A stretch of 64,000 nt of DNA. It comes from Oleiphilus messinensis (GTDB lineage Bacteria; Pseudomonadota; Gammaproteobacteria; Pseudomonadales; Oleiphilaceae). Of this stretch, positions 33,416 to 40,562 are shown one piece after another; position 1 is the first letter of the stretch, and each line of letters starts with the position of its first letter. The notes beneath the pieces are model-generated. The model was given only the letters and a program-made list of their open reading frames with translations, was not told where the DNA came from and made no database searches. The translations under genes and the position numbers were made by a program. The stretch is from contig NZ_CP021425.1 of the NCBI RefSeq assembly GCF_002162375.1, positions 2,939,001 to 3,003,000 on the forward strand, given 5' to 3'.

Positions 33416-35116
33416 TTAATGGGCTGTTGCCAGCTGCTCGGTCGCCTTGACATAAGGTAACTCGATTGTGCCATCAATCTCGCCATAACTGAACCAGCCT
33501 TCAGGATCCAGAAAGTATTGCATCGTAAAGCCTTGAACCACAACGCCAACCACATCGCCGGGTTCAAGCTGTTTGATTATGGCTGGCAGGCTCATTTCGT
33601 ACGTCGCATCACCAGGTAATGGTGTAAACTGATCATTCAGAATCTCCACGTATTGTGATCCATTGCGTCGAACCCCGACTGCTAAATACGCAGTCCCTTC
33701 CTGGTCATCTGTAGTTGTGGTGAAATTTGCTTTCAGTTTTGGTATGCCTGCTAAAAGCTTGGCTTCCGTGATCTTTTCTACAGGGATAAAGGCCGGTCTG
33801 AAGCCTCCACCAGTCGTTTCTTCCTGACTTGCGGGGCGCAGGTCATCCTCAGGCGTAACCCAGGAGGTCATAATATCGATGGGTTCCATAAATAGTTCAA
33901 ACCAGCCGCTCTGCATGAGTTTGACCTCGGTTTTGCGAATGGGTTGAGGTGTGCCACCGGTTGTCAATTGAACCAGTTCCTGCCCGTCGTCGTCAGAAAG
34001 CGTTACGCAGAGTTTTGGAATATCCTGTTCCATCGGCTTCTTTTTCAATTTGAGATCCCACCAACTGACAATCATATCAATGGTTGAAAACTGCTTGTCT
34101 CCGCATTTTATATTGGGTTGGGTATTAAACAGCGGGAAGCCCGACCAGCTTTGTACCGGCCATGGCAGAATGTGACCATCCTGAAGGGCAATCAGCCGGG
34201 AATCATTACCGTTTTTAGCTGCGCACTTCCAGTTGCTCACACCGTGGTTAACCGGAAACAGAGTATCTCTGAAGCCCTGCATAAAGAGCGCATCGGCTTG
34301 AACGCTTTTCCCCTGCTGGCAGTAGTGTGAAGGACTTCGAATGGCTAAGTCTGCCTCGACTTGCGGATTCATTTCACCGCTGATCAATGACAGGTATTCG
34401 CGATTTAAGGCCATGCCAAAATCAAAAAAGCTCAATACAGTTCCAAGGCCGACGAGGGTGCCACCCCATGCGCCTTTTACATGATCGTTTGGTGCAATGG
34501 CTTCTTCAAGATCGTACCATGAGGCGACCGGTACAATCGCATCAATGCGTTCATCATTCATACTTGCCAGTATTTGTACCGCTGCGCCGTAACTTTCGCC
34601 CATTGTGCCGATTAGCATGTCGTCGTTTTCGTCACGGGTCACTCGCAGCATATTGTCCTCTGCCCAGTCAATTACGCTGCTTAAATCTTCAACCTCTTTC
34701 TCGGGGTGCATCAAGTGGATGCTGCCATCACTGTAGCCAAAGCCCCGTTGATCATAGGAAATAACCCAGTACCCTTGCTTCCAGGCTTCGATTGCCGCTT
34801 CACCGGAAATAATAAACAAGCCGTAAATGCTGCGCGGATCAAAGGTTCGGTGACCGCCAAAGCCGTGAGTCTGAATGATTAATGGTGCGGTTTCACCGGG
34901 TTCCAATTTGGGTTGGTAGATGGTGGCCGACAACTTGGTGCCATCGAAGCTTTTGATGTAAACATCAAAGTAAGTGGCTTCCGTTGGCATGGTCAATGGA
35001 ATGGGGTCCACATGATCTCTGAACGGAATCATGCCGCAGCCTGAAAGCAGCAGCGTGAAAGATGCGAGCGTGAGTAAGGACCAATTTGTCCATTTTGACT
35101 TTGTTGTTGTGTGCAT
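33416..35116 (-). CDS. Lipoprotein alpha/beta hydrolase, X-Pro dipeptidyl-peptidase (S15) type
   Basis: The 566-residue precursor has a lipobox (TLLLSGC) and a hydrolase core: QTHGFGGHRTFDP near residues 83-95, YDQRGFGYSDG near 121-131, and the nucleophile elbow GESYGA near 170-175. A C-terminal beta domain (from about 370) is typical of CocE/PepX_C acyl hydrolases of the S15 family. It is attached to the membrane, facing outward. Substrate could be a peptide, ester or amide; not resolved. It is probably monocistronic. Confidence 0.83.
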   Translation of the reverse strand: MHTTTKSKWTNWSLLTLASFTLLLSGCGMIPFRDHVDPIPLTMPTEATYFDVYIKSFDGTKLSATIYQPKLEPGETAPLIIQTHGFGGHRTFDPRSIYGLFIISGEAAIEAWKQGYWVISYDQRGFGYSDGSIHLMHPEKEVEDLSSVIDWAEDNMLRVTRDENDDMLIGTMGESYGAAVQILASMNDERIDAIVPVASWYDLEEAIAPNDHVKGAWGGTLVGLGTVLSFFDFGMALNREYLSLISGEMNPQVEADLAIRSPSHYCQQGKSVQADALFMQGFRDTLFPVNHGVSNWKCAAKNGNDSRLIALQDGHILPWPVQSWSGFPLFNTQPNIKCGDKQFSTIDMIVSWWDLKLKKKPMEQDIPKLCVTLSDDDGQELVQLTTGGTPQPIRKTEVKLMQSGWFELFMEPIDIMTSWVTPEDDLRPASQEETTGGGFRPAFIPVEKITEAKLLAGIPKLKANFTTTTDDQEGTAYLAVGVRRNGSQYVEILNDQFTPLPGDATYEMSLPAIIKQLEPGDVVGVVVQGFTMQYFLDPEGWFSYGEIDGTIELPYVKATEQLATAH

Positions 35117-35308
35117 TTGTACCTCTGAAACCCTTGATAATAGGCAGATTGCCGGGATTGAAGCACATGTGTACCAAATGTAATTGACTAGTCTGTCGTT
35201 ATAAGTGCGTCAGAAGTGCCATAGTAATCACGTAGCGTTAGGCATTATGTCTAACTCAGTGATACGGGAGCGGTTGATTGAAAATCAGGAGTTTTTCAAT
35301 AATTTGAC

Positions 35309-36160
35309 TTACTTCACAGGGCCCTGGGCATACGGTGTTTCGAAGTAACGCTCGAATATACGAGCAAAGGAGCCATCTGACTGCATGCCATCCAGCGTTT
35401 TTTGCCAGGCACGAATATCAATATCTACAGAGCTTTTGTTAGCTGCAATCCATAACGGCAGAGTTTGCAGGGGAGGGCCGAATATCAGTTTCCCTGGGTG
35501 GTCTCCTTTGCGCCATCCAACTGCGGCCTCGGGAATCGCCGTATAGAGTGCTAAAACACGGTTATCCGAAAGCGCACCATACAGGCTTTTGCCGTTAAAG
35601 GTGATGTAAGGAATATTCTCCTCACGCAGCTTTACTTCTTGAGGGGTTCCGATGATTACGCCAATTCCACGTATATTGCGCGCTTCTTCAAAACTGTCGA
35701 CAGTGCGCCCGGTTCGCGCTTTGGTGACAAAGGTAACCGGAACGTCCAGAATTTTGCAAATCCACAAGTACTTGTCTTCCCGCTCTTTACTCCGTGTGAG
35801 TGGAAAGATCACCGCATTAGGCGTGGTCATCGTAAGTAATTGGGCCCGGTTCCAGGGGAGAAACTGTCTGCTGGCAGATTTCTTCATCCGTTTCAGCATT
35901 TCGTTCACGACACTCAGCATGAACCCGGGGGAACTGGATTGTAAAGAGGTATAAACCGGCTCATCTTCAAGGAAAAACATAAAATCAGAAGCGCGCTCGG
36001 CCCCTGCCTCGGGAGGCACTTCCCCATGGGCTGCAAAAACGCTACCTGCACATAGACCCAGTGACACCAGAACCGCTGCAAACCGCTTTAAAACAGGTTT
36101 AAACGCGAGTGAATGCCGGGGAGTCCCTACCCGGAGATAAATCAATGAGAACCTGATCAT
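35309..36160 (-). CDS. Periplasmic binding-protein-like sensor (SBP_bac_3-like)
   Basis: A 283-residue precursor with a signal peptide (RFAAVLVSLGLCAGSVFA, cleavage near FAA-HG). The mature part reads like the divergent SBP family common in marine gammaproteobacteria: EDEPVYTSLQSSSPGFMLSVVNEMLKRM near residues 66-93, FLPWNRAQLLTMT near 100-112, and FGPPLQTLPLWIAANKSS near 227-244. There is no transporter near it, so a scavenging or signalling role for an amino acid or similar ligand is likely. The frame's N-terminal 23 residues before the hydrophobic stretch are unusually long, and an internal start is possible. Confidence 0.72.
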   Translation of the reverse strand: MIRFSLIYLRVGTPRHSLAFKPVLKRFAAVLVSLGLCAGSVFAAHGEVPPEAGAERASDFMFFLEDEPVYTSLQSSSPGFMLSVVNEMLKRMKKSASRQFLPWNRAQLLTMTTPNAVIFPLTRSKEREDKYLWICKILDVPVTFVTKARTGRTVDSFEEARNIRGIGVIIGTPQEVKLREENIPYITFNGKSLYGALSDNRVLALYTAIPEAAVGWRKGDHPGKLIFGPPLQTLPLWIAANKSSVDIDIRAWQKTLDGMQSDGSFARIFERYFETPYAQGPVK

Positions 36161-36507
36161 CAGTCGAAAGTCTTCCTAATTGAATACCAGCCAGCATAGC
36201 ATATAACTTTAGAATCAAATTTGTTTAAACGCTACTGTAAAGGCCGGTTGTATTTTATGTGGCGTGGGCAGGTGGTCTGATTAGGTTCTACTAAATGCGT
36301 ATGTGGACTGGTCAACTTAACAGAACAAAAAGTGTCCTAGCCGCTAGTTTACAGCATAATAAGTGATCTGTATTTGATTTCGGAGGGACTGCCGTTGTGC
36401 GTGTGTGCTGACCGGGACTATCATACCCAGCAGAATCATGACTGAATCGCTCACGAAACGTCTAGGCTAATTGGCCATCATGCGAAATACAAAGTAAGGA
36501 TAACTTA
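36161..36507. other. Intergenic region between divergent exported-protein genes
   Basis: 347 bp without a gene I can support. The right end carries the AAGGA ribosome-binding site of the DUF2059 gene. No repeat, tRNA or clear terminator was seen. Confidence 0.4.
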
Positions 36508-37002
36508 ATGAAGAAATTGGTAGTTGTAGTAATTGGGGTTTTCTTGTCGTTCAGTGCGTATTCGCAAGATAGCAAACGGGAAAGCGTAGAAGAACTCCTT
36601 CGCGTTACAAATATGGAATCCATGATTGATGGTATGTATGGTCAGATGAACCAAGTTTTCCAAGGTATGGGCGCGCAATTGGGTGTCAAGCCCGACGAGC
36701 AGCCCATATTTGATGCTTACATGAAAAAGGTATTTTCTGCTATGACAGAAACAATGAATTGGGAAAAACTGAAAGAACCCATGATTGATATCTATTTAAA
36801 GCATTACACTGAAAAAGAAGTTCAAGATATGCTGACGTTTTACCATTCTGAAACGGGTCGTTCCATGGTTGAAAAAATGCCGGTGGTTATGGCTGACTCT
36901 ATGAAAATCTCACAAGGAATGATGACGTCATTCTTGCCCAAAGTTCAGAGCATGGCGCATGAGCTAAGAACCGAATTGGAAAATCATAGAAACAAGAAGT
37001 AA
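36508..37002 (+). CDS. DUF2059 exported protein
   Basis: The 164-residue precursor has a signal peptide (MKKLVVVVIGVFLSFSAYS-Q). The mature part is helical with the DUF2059 pattern: VEELLRVTNMESMIDGMYGQM, IDIYLKHYTEKEVQDMLTFYHSETGRSMVEKMP near residues 91-123. DUF2059 proteins are periplasmic, of unknown function. Start ATG with AAGGA 8 bases upstream. It is probably monocistronic. Confidence 0.85.
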   Translation: MKKLVVVVIGVFLSFSAYSQDSKRESVEELLRVTNMESMIDGMYGQMNQVFQGMGAQLGVKPDEQPIFDAYMKKVFSAMTETMNWEKLKEPMIDIYLKHYTEKEVQDMLTFYHSETGRSMVEKMPVVMADSMKISQGMMTSFLPKVQSMAHELRTELENHRNKK

Positions 37003-37162
37003 CGCGAAAAGAAGAGCTCGAGCCGGAATTTATTCACCCGTTCTTAACTGCACAAGATTCGTCACAGAGCCGTACCTTCTCGGGATGGTATCAAATATGT
37101 GCTGAGAACGGATGTGATGTATTCTGCCAAATAGACGAGTTGTATTTGTGCTTGCAGCGTTT

Positions 37163-37504
37163 TCATATTGCTGTCACGCCCAGTTTTACTAATCTGACGA
37201 CTTCATTCATCTCTGCATCTGTATTGAATCTGAGTTCGATCCAAGGAGAATTAGGCGATCTTTTGGGGTGCACAAACGAATCCGGCGGGTGAATCAGATT
37301 CTCCTGCTGGATGAGCTTTTTAGTTAGTCTCAAATCAAGTTCGTTATCATTATGGAAATGCGCAAATTCTTTGTCGTGATAGTGAAGGGCAGAGCCACCT
37401 GCAACGGGGGAGGCCATATTGCGAAGCCCTGGTATTTTTTCGACTTCTGCAATCAATTTTTCCTTTAGTGAAGGCATCGCTCTAACTTCTCTTTTAAGAC
37501 TCAT
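37163..37504 (-). CDS. DUF5519 (luciferase-like domain) protein
   Basis: A 113-residue protein like the DUF5519 / luciferase domain family: SLKEKLIAEVEKIPGLRN, GGSALHYHDKEFAHFHNDNELDLRLTKKLI near residues 37-65, FVHPKRSPNSPWIELRFN near 77-94. The function of this family is unknown. The His/Asp-rich DKEFAHFH stretch is a family hallmark. Its ATG overlaps the stop of the upstream SLOG-like gene by 4 bases, so they are translationally coupled. Confidence 0.75.
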   Translation of the reverse strand: MSLKREVRAMPSLKEKLIAEVEKIPGLRNMASPVAGGSALHYHDKEFAHFHNDNELDLRLTKKLIQQENLIHPPDSFVHPKRSPNSPWIELRFNTDAEMNEVVRLVKLGVTAI

Positions 37505-37875
37505 TTTACTTTAAGCGCCATTCTCCGATCCAGATTTCGCTGTGTGCCGGAATGGTTTCTGGTTTGTCGCACCCATGCAATGTCTTGTGTTGAATCCAAA
37601 GTCATCTGCCGGTCTCTTGAATTGTCAGACTTAAAACCACCTTTGGTTTTAAAACCTGCATTATTTCGAGGCGAATTGTACATATGATACACAGTAACAG
37701 ACGCTGTTTTACCGGCAAGATAGGCTTGAGCGAGACAATCCGCTCCCCGCGCATCGCCCACTACAAAACGAGCGTTCTCCGATAAAGCAGATTCGATTTG
37801 AGGAACATAGTATTCTTTAAACTCTTCATCCGATAAATCGAGGTGGCCGCTGATGAAGTAGGTTTCAATAGGCAT
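37501..37875 (-). CDS. SLOG-domain (YspA/DUF2493-like) nucleotide-binding protein
   Basis: The protein has the SLOG Rossmann-like fold: YFISGHLDLSDEEF at the N-terminus, VVGDARGADCLAQAYL near residues 37-52 (the G-D-A-R-G-A-D loop), and a C-terminal DIAWVRQTRNHSGTQRNLDRR with the SGTxxN phosphate-binding motif. SLOG proteins bind or process nucleotides, including ligands in antiphage and signalling systems, so the pair with DUF5519 is worth attention. The frame extends 10 codons upstream to 37905; the start at 37875 gives the best family fit but is uncertain. Confidence 0.7.
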   Translation of the reverse strand: MPIETYFISGHLDLSDEEFKEYYVPQIESALSENARFVVGDARGADCLAQAYLAGKTASVTVYHMYNSPRNNAGFKTKGGFKSDNSRDRQMTLDSTQDIAWVRQTRNHSGTQRNLDRRMALKVK

Positions 37876-38016
37876 TTTTTTCTTACGCATCGATCCATAA
37901 AACATGAAAAAAGTTGCTCGTCTTGATTTAGGGTCAACAGACCCAGTGTCAATTCAGTCCCACTTATGATTCTACAAGATACGGGTAGTGCCGAATACCG
38001 TTTTCATAAACCTGCT

Positions 38017-38028
38017 TAAACCTACTCA
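38017..38028 (+). repeat. Left inverted repeat of the TnpB element
   Basis: TAAACCTACTCA is the reverse complement of the right copy at 39897-39908. A short direct repeat of the form AAACCTnCT (38009-38027) accompanies it. Confidence 0.55.
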
Positions 38029-38048
38029 AGGTTTAAACGAGCCTATCC

Positions 38049-39734
38049 CTACAGCGCAGGGTGCGCGGAAAGCAGGGTTACGCTTTCCTGAATCAAGTCG
38101 GGACTCATGCCCGGTCTACCATCAAGGCGAGCCTCGACGGAGTAACTAACCCAATTCACACGACGAAAGTGACGCCAGCCACTCAGAAAATCTAATGATT
38201 TTTCGAGTGGTTGGTACCAACGCTGAAGTTTGTTGTAATACTGATAATCCCCGAGCGCCATCCTTACAGGCGGATGCTCGGTCTTAACGGTACCCTTCGC
38301 GTTAATACCAATGAGTTGTTTTGGCGGCTTGTCTTTAAAGCCATAATGCCGACGACCAATCACTAACGCGGCCGCATGGTGATCTGAGAAACCGTGTCGA
38401 TCGCGATATTTCATCCGCCCCAATAATGAGGTATAAGCAGGATTGACGCGATAAAGGCGTATGCCGCGTTTAATGCTTTGCGTTTCAATCAAGTCCTTGA
38501 TCTTACCGTAAGCAAAGGCATTCAACATACGGGCATACTGAGGATGATCCTGCTTTTGGTATTGCCGTTTCTTCTGCTGAAAATCCAGCTTTTCAATCAC
38601 CACCGCTTTACTTTGCTGTGCGGCAAAGTCCATCAGGTCTCGTACGGCATCCCCAATAATGGCTGCCCGTTGAGCATCATTCTTATAGTGTAACGGTAAG
38701 TCAAACGTTCGGTGTTGCAGTGGGTTACCGTTTCGATCCAGCTCGACGACCGCTAAGTGGTCCGGGTTGACATCTACACCGATGACACCTTGGTCATCAT
38801 CGATCCACTCTGCTTGCTCTGTTGGGCCTGCCACTTCCACGCTAACGAGTAACCGCCAACCTTTTTCGTCTCGCTTAAATCGAAAACTCAGGGATTGCCC
38901 TTTGATTGATTTATCGTGTTTTTTAACCTGATTCTGCCAAACGGCTTGGGCAATCGCCGCCTTTCCATGCTTGAATTGCAGGCGATCAATGTTAATGGTC
39001 GTGCCGAACGTGGCGCGTAATTGGTGGGGCACCAGGAGTTTTAGCTGGTAAGCATCTTCTTGCTCACTGGGCGATAGCTGGGCATTTTGACAGCCCCAGG
39101 ATTCATCATGAGAACCCACCATTAGAAATTCGCGGTGTCGTGCTTCGTGCCAGCGTTGTTTCCAGCCTTCAATGGCCGAACCCGTTTCTAACGCTTGACG
39201 CTCTTTCAGCAGCTTTCGACCACCAAAACAAATCGGTGTTTTGTTTTCCTGTTTTTCGGCCACCAAGGCGGACTGCTTTTGCTGCCAACGACGCAGTTTA
39301 ACTTCCTTCTGTCGTAACCTGTTGCGAAGTTGTTTCGCCTGTTGCGGGCAGCCTTTCTCTGCAACATGATCACAGCGTTTATTTAGCTTGTTGAGCGTCT
39401 TCTCCAGCTGTTTGATTTTAACGTCCAGCGTCACCAGTCGGTTGTTTCGATTGGTTTGGTAAGACTGGATTAAGCCTTTAATGCTTTGCTGGACGCCTTG
39501 AAACACCCGATAGCTGAACGGCATCCCCATTTCATGCATAAACTGGGTACGATTCAATTGCTGGGCTTTAGGCTTTTGTAAGTTAGCAAACCAACGAAAC
39601 TTCACTTGATTCCACAGCTCGGCATATTGACACAATGCCGCATCCTGCTCATAAATCAAATCAAGTCGGGTTTCAAACGTGAGTGTTTTCGTTGGCGTAT
39701 CCACTAGGCGATGGCTCTTAACGACTATGGTCAC
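38049..39734 (-). CDS. tnpB: TnpB-related RuvC nuclease without zinc ribbon
   Basis: The 561-residue protein is of the IS200/IS605 TnpB-related type. The RuvC triad is readable: GVDVNPDHLAVVE (Asp), VVIEKLDF (Glu) and the SDHHAAALVIGRRHYGF segment (Asp) near the C-terminus. The Cys-x-x-Cys zinc-ribbon expected between the Glu and last Asp is missing: VNPAYTSLLGRMKYRDRHGF runs there without cysteines, as in a known TnpB-related subgroup. TnpB enzymes cut DNA guided by an omega RNA made from the element's 3' end. The open frame reaches 39803; GTG 39734 is a likely start because it lies beyond the HTH ORF core and overlaps that ORF's end by 17 bases. Confidence 0.82.
   Translation of the reverse strand: MTIVVKSHRLVDTPTKTLTFETRLDLIYEQDAALCQYAELWNQVKFRWFANLQKPKAQQLNRTQFMHEMGMPFSYRVFQGVQQSIKGLIQSYQTNRNNRLVTLDVKIKQLEKTLNKLNKRCDHVAEKGCPQQAKQLRNRLRQKEVKLRRWQQKQSALVAEKQENKTPICFGGRKLLKERQALETGSAIEGWKQRWHEARHREFLMVGSHDESWGCQNAQLSPSEQEDAYQLKLLVPHQLRATFGTTINIDRLQFKHGKAAIAQAVWQNQVKKHDKSIKGQSLSFRFKRDEKGWRLLVSVEVAGPTEQAEWIDDDQGVIGVDVNPDHLAVVELDRNGNPLQHRTFDLPLHYKNDAQRAAIIGDAVRDLMDFAAQQSKAVVIEKLDFQQKKRQYQKQDHPQYARMLNAFAYGKIKDLIETQSIKRGIRLYRVNPAYTSLLGRMKYRDRHGFSDHHAAALVIGRRHYGFKDKPPKQLIGINAKGTVKTEHPPVRMALGDYQYYNKLQRWYQPLEKSLDFLSGWRHFRRVNWVSYSVEARLDGRPGMSPDLIQESVTLLSAHPAL
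38054..38088 (-). ncRNA. Possible omega RNA hairpins at the tnpB 3' end
   Basis: Two adjacent hairpins sit within the last 40 bases of tnpB: GCGC-N5-GCGC (38054-38066) and GGAAAGC-N8-GCTTTCC (38067-38088). TnpB guide RNAs normally overlap the end of the tnpB gene and continue into the flanking DNA, so these might be its scaffold. Inference from position and folding by eye only. Confidence 0.35.
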
Positions 39735-39846
39735 CCGGCGTACGGAAATCTGAGAAAAATCGTGATTCTTTTTCCCAGCGACGAAGGGTGGAAACGGCCA
39801 CACCCAGCAGAAAAGCGGCAGCGCCTATCGATAGAAATTCAGCCAT
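39718..39846 (-). CDS. MerR-type HTH mini-ORF, IS607 TnpA N-terminus-like
   Basis: A 42-residue ORF with a strong ribosome-binding site (GGAGGTGA, spacing 7). The sequence (SIGAAAFLLGVAVSTLRRWE then RTPGDHSR) matches the MerR-like DNA-binding domain that starts the IS607 serine recombinase TnpA, which normally reads RTPGGHRRY at this point. Here it stops directly afterwards, and there is no resolvase catalytic domain. It overlaps tnpB in another frame. It could be a decayed TnpA, a self-standing regulator, or the N-terminal part of an HTH-TnpB fusion through frameshifting. Confidence 0.7.
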   Translation of the reverse strand: MAEFLSIGAAAFLLGVAVSTLRRWEKESRFFSDFRTPGDHSR

Positions 39847-40152
39847 AATCATCACCTCCATCCATGAGAAAACAATGCTGTACAAACCACTGTTTATGAG
39901 TAGGTTTAGTCAAGTATTTCGTTAACTGTTAAAGCCCTGATAGAATTCGAGCAACAAAAGAGTTTTCAAGTTTGTGCCCTGAGACTGCTACGTTGATGTG
40001 TGTAAGCATTTATAAGTCTGTGAAGAGCCAGAAATGAACATGTTTTAAAGTCGCTACTGATCAGCCCCATTGTTTATCTGACTGAATTGACATGGATTGT
40101 TCATGGAAAAGGAGTAGAAATAGTCAAAGAGATTCTACAAAGGAGAAGGTAA
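39847..40152. other. Right end of the TnpB element and cupin promoter region
   Basis: A 306-bp stretch between the HTH mini-ORF and the cupin gene. Its first 60 bp are the left end of the element (transcription sense), with the inverted repeat at 39897-39908; the rest is AT-rich and holds AGGAG ribosome-binding sequences before 40153. No other gene. Confidence 0.5.
39897..39908 (-). repeat. Right inverted repeat of the TnpB element
   Basis: TGAGTAGGTTTA, an exact inverted copy of 38017-38028. Confidence 0.55.
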
Positions 40153-40500
40153 ATGAATGTGTTTAATATCATAGAGGAGTTGTCCAAACACCCAAAGGGC
40201 ACCTTCCTTAATCTGCATAAATTCAACGACCACCATATTGGCGTTTGTGATATCTCTGGTGAATCACCTGTTTGGGAGATGCATCCTGATACAGATGAGT
40301 TCTTCTATATCCTCGAAGGACAGTTCGAAATAGTCCTGCTTGACGGTTCTGAAACGCCCAAATTCTCCGTGAGTGCGGGATCATCCTTCGTAGTGCCCAA
40401 AGGGATCTGGCATAAACCAGCAGCGCCAGATGGATGTAAATTTATTCATTTCACCCCTGGGGAATCACTTCACTCGCAACTTGCTGATCCGCGTACATAA
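40153..40500 (+). CDS. Cupin-domain protein
   Basis: A 115-residue single-domain cupin. Motif 1 is WEMHPDTDEFFYILEGQFEIVL near residues 37-57 (H, E, and DEF), and motif 2 is GSSFVVPKGIWHKP near 77-90. The metal ligands (His, Glu, His) can be placed; the family covers many enzymes and sensors, so no substrate is assigned. Start ATG with AGGAGAAGG 6 bases upstream. It sits between the TnpB element and the GMC oxidoreductase and has no obvious partner. Confidence 0.82.
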   Translation: MNVFNIIEELSKHPKGTFLNLHKFNDHHIGVCDISGESPVWEMHPDTDEFFYILEGQFEIVLLDGSETPKFSVSAGSSFVVPKGIWHKPAAPDGCKFIHFTPGESLHSQLADPRT

Positions 40501-40562
40501 AATGCGAGGTACGCGGATATTAATGCATTACGCTGGATGATTCGGTATTGCTCCGCTGTACC

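Larger units (their letters stand above)
38017..39908. mobile_element. IS607-like TnpB element with short inverted repeats
   Basis: The element is delimited by a 12-bp inverted repeat: TAAACCTACTCA at 38017-38028 and TGAGTAGGTTTA at 39897-39908. Inside are a MerR-type HTH mini-ORF (39718-39846) and a TnpB-related gene (38049-39734). No full-length TnpA is present. The left end also has a small hairpin, TTAAACC-N7-GGTTTAA (38016-38036), next to tnpB. IS607 elements do not usually have terminal inverted repeats, so the exact ends are inferred. Confidence 0.6.

Noticed and set aside
38011-38036. CRISPR-like array or att site
   Set aside because: The AAACCTnCT repeats are only two copies with no spacer regularity; they belong to the end of the TnpB element.
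38049-39803. TnpB start at the first possible start codon, 39803
   Set aside because: This would put 23 extra residues (MWPFPPFVAGKK...) inside the HTH ORF; they do not resemble the TnpB family. The GTG at 39734 is the more likely start, unless a frameshift fuses the two frames.
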